Part shown: positions 1-8,696 of the stretch, piece by piece
How the letters are laid out: every line of letters starts with the position of its first letter
Position numbering within the stretch: the stretch's first letter is position 1
Source of the DNA: Paraburkholderia dioscoreae
GTDB taxonomy: Bacteria; Pseudomonadota; Gammaproteobacteria; Burkholderiales; Burkholderiaceae
Assembly (NCBI RefSeq): GCF_902459535.1
Contig: NZ_LR699553.1
Location: 248,001-312,000, forward strand
Reading direction: 5' to 3'
Length of the DNA: 64,000 bases
The notes under the pieces: generated by a model
Seen by the model: only the letters and a program-made list of their open reading frames with translations
Told to the model about the DNA's origin: nothing
Database searches by the model: none
Position numbers and translations under genes: made by a program

Positions 1-1018
1 AGACGAACGCGTCGATACGCGTCATTTCCAGCGGAAACGACAGGCCGACCTTGTAGATGCGCACACCGGCCGCCTCCAGATCGGCGACCGTCAGATCGAG
101 GCGGCGCAGCGTTTCCATCAGGTCCAGATGCGCCTTGCCGCAGGTCACGATCCCCACGTTCGCATGCGGGCTCGGCGCGATCCATTTGTCGATGCTGTTC
201 ACGCGCGCGAAGTGGCGCACCGCGTCGAGCTTGGCATGCATGCGCGACTCGATCGTCAGGCTCGGCAGATCCGGCCAGCGATTGTGCAGGCCGCCGGCCG
301 GCGCTTCGAAATCCTGCGGCGCGGCCCAGTCGGTGCGCAGCGCGTCGAGATCGACGGTCGAGCCCGACTCGACCGTTTCGGAGATCGCCTTGTAGCCGAC
401 CCACGCGCCGGAGAAGCGCGACAGCGCCCAGCCGTACAAACCGAATTCGAGCATGTCGGCGATGTTCGATGGATTGACGACCGGCATATGCCAGGCCATC
501 AACGCGAAGTCGCTCTGATGCGGCATGGACGACGACACGCAGCCGTGGTCGTCGCCCGCCACCACCAGCACGCCGCCATGCGGCGACGAGCCGTAGGCGT
601 TGCCGTGCTTGAGCGCGTCGCCGGCGCGGTCCACGCCCGGGCCTTTGCCGTACCACATCGCGAACACGCCTTCGACGGTGCGCTCCGGGTCCGATTCCAC
701 GCGCTGCGTGCCGAGTACGGCGGTGCCGCCGAGTTCTTCGTTGATGGCGGGCAAGAAGCGGATATCACTCGCCGTGAGCAGTTTCTTCGCCTTCCACAAT
801 TGCTGATCGACCATGCCGAGCGGCGAGCCGCGATAACCGCTGATGAAACCGGCGGTGTTCATTCCGCGTGCCTTATCGGCGGCGCGCTGCATGAGCACGA
901 GGCGCACCAGCGCCTGCGTGCCGGTCAGGAAGATGCGGCCGCGCGTCGCGGTGAGGTTGTCGGACAGCTTGTAATCGGCGAGTGCGGGCGTGCCGTCGAT
1001 GGGCAGGCGAGCGGTCAT
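1..1018 (-). CDS. indolepyruvate ferredoxin oxidoreductase, fused form (N-terminal part)
   Basis: The first 339 residues of a leftward gene that runs out of the window; the start is the ATG at 1018. The opening segment (LTGTQALVRLVLMQRAAD, then SGYRGSPLGMVDQQLW around residues 60-75) and the DDHGCVSSSMPHQSD stretch are typical of the TPP-binding part of the fused indolepyruvate:ferredoxin oxidoreductase of proteobacteria, a protein of about 1,150-1,200 residues. The family oxidatively decarboxylates aryl pyruvates made by transamination of aromatic amino acids, giving aryl-acetyl-CoA in the cytoplasm. No regulator is adjacent; the 232 bases between it and the KirBac gene should hold its promoter. 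Substrate is inferred from the family. The Fe-S and gamma-type domains lie outside the window and cannot be checked. Confidence 0.85.
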   Translation of the reverse strand, partial: MTARLPIDGTPALADYKLSDNLTATRGRIFLTGTQALVRLVLMQRAADKARGMNTAGFISGYRGSPLGMVDQQLWKAKKLLTASDIRFLPAINEELGGTAVLGTQRVESDPERTVEGVFAMWYGKGPGVDRAGDALKHGNAYGSSPHGGVLVVAGDDHGCVSSSMPHQSDFALMAWHMPVVNPSNIADMLEFGLYGWALSRFSGAWVGYKAISETVESGSTVDLDALRTDWAAPQDFEAPAGGLHNRWPDLPSLTIESRMHAKLDAVRHFARVNSIDKWIAPSPHANVGIVTCGKAHLDLMETLRRLDLTVADLEAAGVRIYKVGLSFPLEMTRIDAFV

Positions 1019-1250
1019 GGGTGAGTCTCCAATATTTGCATCCGCGCGCGGTGGTGGGGACTACAAACGTCACGCAGCGAAAGAGACTCTATTTTTTAGC
1101 GCCGATTGGAGTGGATTTTTTCTACTTCGACCCGCCGTTCACGAATAGGCGAGAAGAGCCGCACGTTTTAACGGAGTTTTGAGATAGATCTGCCGCGCCG
1201 TGGCCGTGTTGGGGTATGCCCTGGTGCGTTTCGAGCGCGTCTCGAACGTC

Positions 1251-2222
1251 TTATTGCGCCGGGGCCGTTGCTCTCGCTGCGGCGATCGGCGCCTCGTCGA
1301 GCGGCACGATCTCGTCGAAATGCGAGTAGTCGATATGGCTCACGCCGTCCTGCTCGCTCATGATGTCGACGAAACGGTAATGCCAGCGGATCTGATCGCA
1401 CGACCACAAGTGGCGCGCCTGCATGGTTTGCGCGGTCGACTCGTCGACGCCTTCCAGCGTGAGAATCAGCGAAGTGTCGCGTTGCTTGAGCGTTTCGGCG
1501 GTTTCGCCGAACAGCGGGCTGCTTTCGTCGACGATATGCATGACCGTCCAGCCCAGCTTGAACACCGGGTGCTGATCGCGCACCAGCGTCAGATCATAGA
1601 GTTTGCGCAGCGTATAACCTTCGGCCGTGGTTTCCTGGCGCAGAAGGCGCAGCCTTGCGTGGGCTTCAGCGATCACGTTCTGACGCGCGTTGGCCGAGCG
1701 CACCATGAGCGTCATGCGGCCGTCGAGCGGCCGGATCACCGCGTGGCGGGCGAACATGATCTTGGCGTGCGGGCGGGAAAAGCGCGCGAAGATCAGGCCG
1801 GTCGCCAACGCAATGCCGGACATGCCGACGAAAATTTCCAGCGTGGCGATCCAGTGCGCGTAGACGGTTTGCGGATGCATGTCGCCGTATCCGACCGTCG
1901 CGAGCGTTTCGACGCTAAAGAAAAATGCGCCGCCGAAACCGGCGGGAAACTGATTGGCGATCGGCGCGTTGCCCAGCATGTAGAGTGCGGCGAAGGTGGT
2001 GTTGAGCAGCAGGAACAGAACCGCGAGCGAGACGAAAAACGTCGGCCAGCGAACCGCGAGCGCGCGGTGATAGAGATCCTGCCAGAGCGGTGTCGGCATG
2101 CCGTGGGCGATGATCACGCGATCGTCCAGGCGCAGTTCACGGCTGCCGCGCGGGCGGCGCGTCGGCGCGCGTGCTTCGCCGTTGCCGAAGGCGGAAGGAC
2201 GGTCCGTTGGTTCTGTAGCCAT
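1251..2222 (-). CDS. inward rectifier potassium channel, KirBac type
   Basis: A 323-residue protein with the full KirBac plan: a cytoplasmic N-terminus with a slide-helix region (about 41-58), outer helix M1 (about 61-83), a pore helix and the potassium selectivity filter TVGYG at 109-113, inner helix M2 (about 121-147), then a cytoplasmic immunoglobulin-like C-terminal domain. The filter and the following DMHPQTVYAH match what I remember of KirBac1.1 from Burkholderia pseudomallei. It would conduct K+ as a tetramer in the inner membrane. I chose the ATG at 2222 because it puts about 40 residues before the slide helix, as in KirBac1.1; upstream in-frame codons back to 2441 give arginine-rich sequence unlike the family. 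No clear Shine-Dalgarno is seen. Confidence 0.92.
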   Translation of the reverse strand: MATEPTDRPSAFGNGEARAPTRRPRGSRELRLDDRVIIAHGMPTPLWQDLYHRALAVRWPTFFVSLAVLFLLLNTTFAALYMLGNAPIANQFPAGFGGAFFFSVETLATVGYGDMHPQTVYAHWIATLEIFVGMSGIALATGLIFARFSRPHAKIMFARHAVIRPLDGRMTLMVRSANARQNVIAEAHARLRLLRQETTAEGYTLRKLYDLTLVRDQHPVFKLGWTVMHIVDESSPLFGETAETLKQRDTSLILTLEGVDESTAQTMQARHLWSCDQIRWHYRFVDIMSEQDGVSHIDYSHFDEIVPLDEAPIAAARATAPAQ

Positions 2223-2505
2223 CGCTGGTTCGTGGAAATGAAAACGGCCAAAGCGTAGCATGCCGCCTGGTTTGCGAAAGGTGATTTTCGGCGGGTGCGC
2301 GGGCGCATCGCGGATGTGGCTGGAAGCGCTGCTGCGGTGTGCTGTCGTGCTCACCTCCGGCCTTCTAACACCGTGTGCGCGGATCGCCGGCGCACCGACT
2401 GTGCCCGCCACGAACGGCGCTTCGTTCAGGCATGCCGACACGGCGTCATCGCGCTCGGCACCGTGCGCTCACGCAACCACGCCACGGCATACGCGCGCTT
2501 CGGCT

Positions 2506-2751
2506 TTACGGAAAGGCGCGCGGCCTGGGAATACCCGCACCGTGTTCGATATCGTCGACGGCCTGCTGGTGGGCCGCCGCGACCGCTTCGGTCTCGGCAC
2601 CGTAGCCGTTGTCGCCGCCTACCGTCGTCCACGGTTTGACGGCCTTTTCGCGATGGCGGATTTCGTATTCCGCATCCCAGCGTGCGCCGTTGAGTTCGAG
2701 CGGGCGGACGTGAATCGAATACACGCCGTAGAGGAAGAGTTGTTCAGCCAT
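2506..2751 (-). CDS. small hypothetical protein
   Basis: 81 residues starting MAEQLFLYGVYSIHVRPLEL. The ATG at 2751 is favoured because GGAGG stands six bases upstream; a longer start at 2799 has no such support. The protein has beta-rich, acidic character, no signal peptide, no membrane segment and no cysteines. I do not recognise a function. It is followed upstream on the same strand, 78 bases away, by another small unknown protein of similar size and acidity, so the two may be co-transcribed. A DUF-type family limited to Burkholderiaceae is likely, but I cannot name it with confidence. Confidence 0.65.
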   Translation of the reverse strand: MAEQLFLYGVYSIHVRPLELNGARWDAEYEIRHREKAVKPWTTVGGDNGYGAETEAVAAAHQQAVDDIEHGAGIPRPRAFP

Positions 2752-2829
2752 GACCGCCTCCGGCCAGTAGATCCAGGGTGGCGCAACGCGAACGCACATG
2801 CAAACACGAAGGGCGCGGCGCCGGTCTGC

Positions 2830-3060
2830 CTAGAGTTCGATTTCCCCGAGGATGCGATGAGCGAGCGCCTTGGCTTCTTCGAGGGCTTCCTCCGGCGTCG
2901 ACGAAGTGGCTTCGACTTCGTAGACCGTGGTTTCCTGATCGGCGGTTTCGTCGCCTTCGTCGCGCGAGAGGGTGACCACGCCCTGCCAGGTGTCTTCTTC
3001 TATTTCTCTTGTCGAGGCAATGGCCGTGTAGATGCCTTTGGTGTAGGTGATGTCGTCCAT
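2830..3060 (-). CDS. small acidic hypothetical protein
   Basis: 76 residues beginning MDDITYTKGIYTAIAS. The ATG at 3060 has a GGAGAG Shine-Dalgarno about seven bases upstream. The sequence is strongly acidic, with a predicted beta-strand N-terminal half (TWQGVVTLSRDEG) and a C-terminal helix (TPEEALEEAKALAHRILGEIEL) that looks like the helix of a DUF1488- or HicB-like small alpha-beta domain. No catalytic motif is seen and I do not recognise the family. It lies between the small protein at 2506-2751 and the kinase of the sugar cassette, with its own ribosome-binding site. Confidence 0.7.
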   Translation of the reverse strand: MDDITYTKGIYTAIASTREIEEDTWQGVVTLSRDEGDETADQETTVYEVEATSSTPEEALEEAKALAHRILGEIEL

Positions 3061-3181
3061 GGCGTCTCTCCGTCTTCCAAAGGTTTCGGTTTTTTCATCC
3101 TAGCACGATGATGAAGGTTCGGTTCTCCGCGCTGGCGGCGCTCCCTGCCGGTGACAATGCGCGCCGCGCAAGGCAACAGGA

Positions 3182-4099
3182 TTACAGCAACGCGACGACT
3201 TCATCGAGCGACGGCGCGTGCGCGCCGGCATGGCGGCACGCGGCCGCACCGGCGGCCAGCGCGAACGCGAGGTGTTCGGGCCACGCCCGTTGCGGGGCGG
3301 TCATCAGGCTGAACAGCAGGCCGCCGATCGACGCGTCGCCCGCGCCGACCGTGTCGACGACCTCGACGCGCGGCGGCCGGGCCTCGATCACCATGGCGCC
3401 GTCGATCAACACGGCGGTCTCCGGTCCGCGTGTCACCAGCACGGTAGCGGCAGGATTCATGGCCCGCAGTTGTGCAAGGGCGTGGGCTTCGTCGTCGGTC
3501 TTGAAGAGCAGGCGCAGGTCTTCGTCCGATACCTTGATCAGATCCGCGAGCGCGGCCATTTTCCGCAACGTGGGTTCGTAGCCGTGCTCCATCAGGTTCC
3601 GGTAGTTCGGATCGAAACTGATTTTCACGCCTTGTGAGCGCAACTGGGCCGCGAGCGCTGCGAGCGTGTTGCCGAGCGGTTGCCGCACGAGGCTGATGCA
3701 GCCGAAGTGCGCCCACTTTACGTGGTTCGCCCAGCCCCCCGGCAGGCGCGCCGGATCGAAGGCCAGATCGGCGCTGTTTTCGCCCATGAAGAAATACGCG
3801 GGCGGATGGGTCTGATGCACGATCGCGAGCAAGGGCGGGCGTTCCACGCGCTGCATGAAGCGCATGTCGAGCCCTGCGGCGACGCTGGCGTTCCACAGTT
3901 CATCGGAGAAATTGTCGACGCCCAGCGAGCCGGCGCACGCCGTGGGCAGGCCGAGCCGCGCCACGCAGCGCGCCACGTTCCAGCCGGCGCCGCCGGGACG
4001 CGAGAGCCATTGCGAAGGGCCGGTGCGTACGAGATCGGTGAGGATGTCGCCGGCTGAGACGAAGAAAGGGAATTCGCTGTTCGCGCTGGGGTTGCTCAT
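3182..4099 (-). CDS. PfkB-family sugar kinase, probable fructokinase
   Basis: 305 residues, the usual length for PfkB/ribokinase-family enzymes. It shows the N-terminal substrate motif GGAGWNVA (37-44), the second family signature with DTVGAGDAS (249-257) where Asp255 is the expected catalytic base, and the NYRN segment near 165. It should phosphorylate a sugar, most probably fructose, at the expense of ATP in the cytoplasm. Its ATG overlaps the stop of the upstream AGE-family isomerase by 4 bases (ATGA), and that gene overlaps the LacI regulator the same way, so the three are one transcript. An isomerase that makes fructose from mannose followed by a fructokinase would feed fructose 6-phosphate. 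The exact sugar is an inference. Confidence 0.85.
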   Translation of the reverse strand: MSNPSANSEFPFFVSAGDILTDLVRTGPSQWLSRPGGAGWNVARCVARLGLPTACAGSLGVDNFSDELWNASVAAGLDMRFMQRVERPPLLAIVHQTHPPAYFFMGENSADLAFDPARLPGGWANHVKWAHFGCISLVRQPLGNTLAALAAQLRSQGVKISFDPNYRNLMEHGYEPTLRKMAALADLIKVSDEDLRLLFKTDDEAHALAQLRAMNPAATVLVTRGPETAVLIDGAMVIEARPPRVEVVDTVGAGDASIGGLLFSLMTAPQRAWPEHLAFALAAGAAACRHAGAHAPSLDEVVALL

Positions 4100-5379
4100 T
4101 TTGTCTGCTCCGCGGATTCGGATGCGGCGGCCGCGCCATCGGGCAGCGCGTGGGCCAGAACCTCGTAGCACGCGCCCATGGTGTGATAGTCGGTCTTGCC
4201 GGCCGGACTTTTTTCGTCGCTGTACTTGCGGTTGTCGCACGTGAGTATGCGATACCACGCGCCATACTTGTGATCGACGAAATGCGCCCAGCTATAGCGC
4301 CAGATCTCGTCGTACCAGTCCCAGAAGCGTTCGTTGCCGGTGCGCTTGCCGAGCAGCGCGGCCGTCGCGAAGGTCTCCGCCTGGACCCAGAAATACTTGT
4401 CGTGATCGCACACGGTGCCGTCGGGGCCGAAGCCGTAATAGAGGCCGCCGTGGTCTTCGTCCCACGCGTGCGTCATGGCGGCGTCGAACAGTTCGATGGC
4501 GCGCGGCAACAGCCACGGCAACGGACGGTAGCGCTCCAGGATCAGCAGCAGTTTCGCCCATTCGGTCTGATGCCCCGGCTGGAAACCCCACGGGCGGAAA
4601 ATGTTCGAACTGTCTTCCTCGTTGTAGTGCCAGTCGACCGACCAGTCTGAATGAAAGTGCTCCCACACCAGACCCTGCGACAACTTCGCCTGACGCAGTG
4701 TGATATTCGACGCCACCCGTTCGGCGCGATCCAGATAAACGAGATGGCCAGTCGCTTCATGCGCGGCGAGCAGCGCCTCGGTGGTGTGCATGTTCGCGTT
4801 CTGCCCGCGGTACGAACTGACTCGCCATTCGGGCGATGCTTCGTCGGCATAGAGGCCCGCGGCGGCGTCCCAGAAGCGGTGCTCCATCAGTTCGAAGGTC
4901 GCGCCGATCATGGGCTTCGCTTCCTCGATGCCGGCCATCGCCGCATGCGAATAGGCGAGCAGGACGAACGCGAGGCCGTAGCAGTGGCGCGTCGCATCGA
5001 GCGTGCGCTTTTTGCCGTCATGCCATTCGAGTTCCCAGTCATAGCCTTCGTGCTGGGCGTCCCAATGCGCGTCGCGCAGGAACCGCAAACCGTGGCGCGC
5101 GTATTCGAGATGCTGCGGGTCGCCGAACTGGCGGTACGCCATCGCGTAGTTGAAGACGTAGCGGCAACTGCTCACCAGATGCCGCGTGGTCTTGTCGTAG
5201 ACCGAACCGTCGTCGCGGAAGAAATGGAAAAAGCCGCCGCTCGGATCGAGCACGGTCGGCGCGTAAAAGCGCAGCGTGTCCTGCACATGCGAGAGCAGAA
5301 AGCCGCGTTCGCGAAAGCTTTCGACGGGCGGCACCGCGGCGGTGCCGTTAGTGGGGTGAAGCGGATCGGATTGCGTCAT
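4096..5379 (-). CDS. AGE-family epimerase/isomerase, probable D-mannose isomerase
   Basis: 427 residues of the N-acylglucosamine 2-epimerase (AGE) alpha6/alpha6-barrel superfamily, close in length to mannose isomerase and YihS (about 410). Features seen: FHFFRDDGSVYD and LVSSCRYVFNYAMAY in the N-terminal part, CYGLAFVLLAYSHA, RGQNANMHTTEALL, and the C-terminal FWVQAETFATAALL and TDYHTMGACYEVLAHAL, which hold the conserved His and Glu expected in the central cavity. The family interconverts aldoses and ketoses or epimerises amino sugars; with a PfkB kinase next door, mannose to fructose is the best guess. The ATG at 5379 overlaps the stop of the LacI gene by 4 bases. An alternative role is epimerisation of another hexose such as in cellobiose 2-epimerase relatives. 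Confidence 0.85.
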   Translation of the reverse strand: MTQSDPLHPTNGTAAVPPVESFRERGFLLSHVQDTLRFYAPTVLDPSGGFFHFFRDDGSVYDKTTRHLVSSCRYVFNYAMAYRQFGDPQHLEYARHGLRFLRDAHWDAQHEGYDWELEWHDGKKRTLDATRHCYGLAFVLLAYSHAAMAGIEEAKPMIGATFELMEHRFWDAAAGLYADEASPEWRVSSYRGQNANMHTTEALLAAHEATGHLVYLDRAERVASNITLRQAKLSQGLVWEHFHSDWSVDWHYNEEDSSNIFRPWGFQPGHQTEWAKLLLILERYRPLPWLLPRAIELFDAAMTHAWDEDHGGLYYGFGPDGTVCDHDKYFWVQAETFATAALLGKRTGNERFWDWYDEIWRYSWAHFVDHKYGAWYRILTCDNRKYSDEKSPAGKTDYHTMGACYEVLAHALPDGAAAASESAEQTK

Positions 5380-6362
5380 GGCGTTTTCACCAAAGTACTG
5401 GCACGGGCAATGAGATGGACGGGCAGGCGGACTTCCAGTTCGGCGGGTGCGTCTTCGAGCAGGAGCTCGACGCCGCGCCGGCCGAGCGCTTCCTTGTCCA
5501 CCGAGATGGTGGACAGCGGCGGCGTGGCATGCGCGGCGGCGGGAATGTCGTCGAAACCGATGATGGCGATGTCCTCGGGCACGCGCAGACCACGCGCGAG
5601 GCACGCGCGCAGCGCGGCGAGCGCGGCGGCGTCGTTGTAGGCAAACACGGCGTCGGGGCGCGGGCCCGGCGCGTCGAGCAGTTGATGCATCGCGCGCGCG
5701 GCGCCGCTGTCGGGGTCGAGGCCTGCGTCGATGGTCACTTCCAGCGACGGGTCGAACAGCAGCCCGGCTTCGAAAAACGCGCGGCGGTAGCCGAGCGCCC
5801 GCTGCGCAATGCTGAAGTGCGCAAGCGAGCCGCCGATGAACGCGACGCGCTTGCGCTGCTGTTCGAACAGATGCCGCATGGCGAGCGTGGCGCCCGCGGC
5901 GTTGTCGAGATTCACCGAGCGCAGGCCGGGCGCCCACAGGTCGATCAGCACGAGCGGGCGCTGCATTGCTGCCAGCGTGGCCAGCGTTTCCGGTTCGACG
6001 AAACCGGCAATCGCCACCGCATCCGGCGCATGCAGGCGCATCTGCTGGATCACGTCCTCGGTCGGGCCGGCGGTCAGCACGGACGGTACGATGCCGCGCT
6101 CGCGGCAGGCGTCTTCCACGCCGTGCAGCACGTGCGAAAAGAACGGGCTCACAGCGAAATTGTTGTGCTGACGGTGCAGCAGAAAGGTGAGACGGCGGAT
6201 GCGCGGGCGCAATTGCGCGGCGTCATAGCCGAGCTTGCGCGCCGCCTCGACGACGCGCTCGCGGGTGGCCTCGGAGAGGCCCGGCTGGTTCTTCAATGCG
6301 CGTGAGACGGTGCCGATCGACACGCTGGCCGCGCGGGCGACGTCGCGGATAGTTGTGGCCAT
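5376..6362 (-). CDS. LacI-family transcriptional regulator
   Basis: 328 residues with a canonical LacI N-terminal helix-turn-helix and hinge (TIRDVARAASVSIGTVSRAL, residues 4-23) followed by a periplasmic-binding-protein-like effector domain with AFIGG, VFAYND and IIGFDDIP segments. It is the first gene of a three-gene leftward operon with the isomerase and kinase, each junction a 4-base overlap, so it very probably controls its own operon in response to the sugar or sugar phosphate. The upstream region carries two candidate operators at 6415-6438 and 6506-6526. No clear Shine-Dalgarno precedes the ATG at 6362, but the HTH starts at once, which fixes this start well. Confidence 0.92.
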   Translation of the reverse strand: MATTIRDVARAASVSIGTVSRALKNQPGLSEATRERVVEAARKLGYDAAQLRPRIRRLTFLLHRQHNNFAVSPFFSHVLHGVEDACRERGIVPSVLTAGPTEDVIQQMRLHAPDAVAIAGFVEPETLATLAAMQRPLVLIDLWAPGLRSVNLDNAAGATLAMRHLFEQQRKRVAFIGGSLAHFSIAQRALGYRRAFFEAGLLFDPSLEVTIDAGLDPDSGAARAMHQLLDAPGPRPDAVFAYNDAAALAALRACLARGLRVPEDIAIIGFDDIPAAAHATPPLSTISVDKEALGRRGVELLLEDAPAELEVRLPVHLIARASTLVKTP

Positions 6363-6414
6363 CGAATCAGGCGGACGCGCATGGGCGACCGCACGGTGTT
6401 TGGGTTCGGGCGAT

Positions 6415-6438
6415 TGTATAGTAAAACTGTGCTAAAAC
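6415..6438. promoter_or_regulatory. candidate LacI operator 1, overlapping a leftward -10
   Basis: The imperfect inverted repeat GTATAG, 10 bases, CTAAAAC lies about 53 bases upstream of the LacI start. It shares the TAGTAAAA and GCTAAAA words with the second site at 6506-6526. Read leftward the same bases contain TATACA/TACTAT, suitable as a -10 element, so repressor binding here would block transcription of the cassette. This is inference from sequence pattern only. Confidence 0.45.
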
Positions 6439-6505
6439 AGCCCGAACAACCGTCGATCGATACCCGTAAATACCCGTAAGATATGGTCTTGGCCCGAAAT
6501 TTTAT

Positions 6506-6526
6506 GTTTAGTAAAATAAGCTAAAC
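6506..6526. promoter_or_regulatory. candidate LacI operator 2
   Basis: A perfect inverted repeat, GTTTAG and CTAAAC, separated by 9 bases, in the otherwise AT-rich spacer between the LacI gene and the EAL-domain gene. It repeats the core words of the site at 6415-6438; the two centres are about 90 bases apart, a distance compatible with looping by a tetrameric LacI-family protein. It also sits just past the stop of the EAL gene (6559). Confidence 0.45.
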
Positions 6527-6558
6527 AACCTCCTGAACCGCCTCCGTGAGCCGCATGG

Positions 6559-8409
6559 TTACTCTAGCGAGGCATGAGCGGCTTCGGCTTGTCCGCGCAG
6601 TAACGCCACGCTCTCGTCCGCGTCGATCAGCACGAAACCGCTCGCCTCGTGTTTCGCGCGCCGCTTGGCCAGTGCCGCAACGGAGGCGATTTCCTCGCTG
6701 GTATAGAGCGACGGTCCCTCGCCGGGCTCGACGTGCACGCAGCCGATCGCCATCGTCACGAAACCGAAGAAGGTCGGATTGCCGCGCCGGTCCTCGCCGT
6801 GAATGCCGCCGGCGAGCCGGTCGGTCGGCGCGTAAAAGCGCTGTGCGCCCTCGTTGAACACGTGGATCGCGCGCAGCACGCGTTCGCGCCAGTCCTCGCT
6901 CTGGAACAGAATCAGGAAGTCGTCGCCGCCCACGTGCCCAAGGAAGTCGCGGGTTGGGTCGCACACGTCGGCGAGCACGAGGGCGGCGAATTTCAATACC
7001 TCGTCGCCTTGCCAGTAGCCGTATTGATCGTTGAACGGCTTGAAGTGATTCAGGTCCACGTAGCACGCGTAGAAGCCGGCGTCGTTGCCGAGCAGGCGGG
7101 CAATGTGCGAACTGATCGGAATATTGCCCGGCAGGAAAGTCAGCGGATTCGCGTAGCGCGCCGCTTCGATGCGCACCTCGGTCACCGCGCGCACGAGGTT
7201 CTCGCCGGTGCCGAGGCCGGCGTATTTGCCGTTGTCGGTAATGACGAAGCCGTCGGCAAGATAGCGCTGGTCGTCGCTCGCGAGAAGCTTGGCCATTTGC
7301 TCGACTGTCATGGATTTTTCGATGACGACCGGCGACGCATTGGCGAACAGCAGGCAAGGACGCTTGCCGAACAGTTCCCGGTGATACGGCAGCGCGTAGC
7401 GGTCCATGAAGCTGCGGCGGTTGATCAGCGCGACCGGCTCGTCGTGCTCGACCACCGCGACCGCGTGCAGGTCGGGCAGACGGTTGAACAGTTCGAGCAC
7501 GTCGTTGTTGGTGGCCTGGCGCGGCAACGCGGGCGCGTGCACCAGCATTTTCGCGGACGCCATACCGCCCGAAGGCGACGCGCTGCTCACCGTGCGCGTG
7601 GTTTCGGGAAACACGGCGATGTGGCCGGCGCGCAGCGCGTCGCGGGCGTCGTCGGTCACCTTGCGGGCCGGCTGCGCGTGCGGACGGCCGAAGAAAAACC
7701 CCTGCCCGCAGCCGATCCCCATGTCGCGCACCACGATCAGGTCCGCTTCGTTTTCGATGCCTTCGGCCACGAGCCGCGCACCGCTCGCGCTCGCGAAGTG
7801 CTGCATGGCGCGCACCGCTTCGAACTTGAGCGGGTCGCAGGCAATGTCGTGAATGAAGAAGCGGTCGATCTTCACGACGTCCGGTTGCAGCCGCACCCAC
7901 AAGTTCATGCTGGCGTTCGCGGTGCCGTAATCGTCGAGCGCGAATTGTGCGCCGTCACTGCGCAGCGCCGCGATCACGGGCAGGAAACTGCTCACATCCG
8001 GAATCGTGCTTTGCTCCGTCAGTTCGATAACGAGCCGCTGCGGATCGACGCCGTGATGACGCAGGAGAGCATGCGTTTCGTCGCGCGCCTCGGCCAGTTG
8101 GCGGAGCGCGCCCGCGCTGAAATTCAGGAACAGCTTGCCGTCGAACTCGAGCCGCGCGAACGCTTCGATGCAGGTGCGCGCGGCGGCGCGTTCGAGTGCG
8201 ATGCCGCAGCCTTCGGCGAGCGCTTGCGAAAACAGGGCGAACGGCGCCTCGAGCGGCGTGCCGGCCGGCCCGCGAATCAGACCTTCGTAGCCGAGGATCG
8301 CGCCGTCTTCGAAATCGATGATCGGCTGGAAAACGGCGGACAGATCGCGCCGGGCTATCAGTTCCTCGATGCGCGGCGCGGCGGATCGGGAGGGCGGGCT
8401 AGGTTGCAT
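6559..8409 (-). CDS. EAL-CBS-GGDEF cyclic-di-GMP protein, probable phosphodiesterase
   Basis: 616 residues in three blocks. The EAL domain (about 13-250) keeps the catalytic set: EGLIR at 42-46 (the EAL signature, Gly for Ala), Asn96, IELTE at 128-132, LDDYGT at 158-163, Lys180 and EGIEN at 216-220. A CBS-pair domain follows (about 285-410). The C-terminal GGDEF-type domain (about 425-595) has GGDDF at 494-498, so it is one residue off the consensus and may be a cyclase or a GTP-sensing module; no inhibitory-site RxxD is seen in the usual place. The likely main activity is hydrolysis of cyclic di-GMP in the cytoplasm, as there are no membrane segments. The ATG at 8409 is chosen because the EAL fold begins just after it; farther starts run into the terminator at 8615-8640. 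Confidence 0.88.
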   Translation of the reverse strand: MQPSPPSRSAAPRIEELIARRDLSAVFQPIIDFEDGAILGYEGLIRGPAGTPLEAPFALFSQALAEGCGIALERAAARTCIEAFARLEFDGKLFLNFSAGALRQLAEARDETHALLRHHGVDPQRLVIELTEQSTIPDVSSFLPVIAALRSDGAQFALDDYGTANASMNLWVRLQPDVVKIDRFFIHDIACDPLKFEAVRAMQHFASASGARLVAEGIENEADLIVVRDMGIGCGQGFFFGRPHAQPARKVTDDARDALRAGHIAVFPETTRTVSSASPSGGMASAKMLVHAPALPRQATNNDVLELFNRLPDLHAVAVVEHDEPVALINRRSFMDRYALPYHRELFGKRPCLLFANASPVVIEKSMTVEQMAKLLASDDQRYLADGFVITDNGKYAGLGTGENLVRAVTEVRIEAARYANPLTFLPGNIPISSHIARLLGNDAGFYACYVDLNHFKPFNDQYGYWQGDEVLKFAALVLADVCDPTRDFLGHVGGDDFLILFQSEDWRERVLRAIHVFNEGAQRFYAPTDRLAGGIHGEDRRGNPTFFGFVTMAIGCVHVEPGEGPSLYTSEEIASVAALAKRRAKHEASGFVLIDADESVALLRGQAEAAHASLE

Positions 8410-8614
8410 GGCAGGTGGGGTAGCGATCGACCTTTGGCTTATCGGCCGGACCCGCAGGTAATTAAGTGAACTTTTAGTGACTCGCCGCACCGGGACGGTG
8501 CGGTTGGATTTGCGTTTGTGCCGGCGGCCTTCCGTTCGCTGGATTCGCGTTGCCAGGAATTTGCCTATGCCATCCAGCCGAGGCGACAGCGGCGCCGTTT
8601 GCGCGTGAAATAAC

Positions 8615-8640
8615 AAAAAAGCCGCGCGAGGCGGCTTTCT
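8615..8640 (-). terminator. rho-independent terminator of the SBF-type transporter gene
   Basis: An 8-bp stem (AAAGCCGC, 8618-8625, with GCGGCTTT, 8631-8638) around a 5-base loop. Read leftward it is followed by a run of six T, so it fits the end of the transporter gene that stops at 8697. Confidence 0.75.
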
Positions 8641-8696
8641 TCAAATGACGCTCAGGGAGGGCGCTTATGAATGTCCTGTTTGCATTGCGCGCATAT

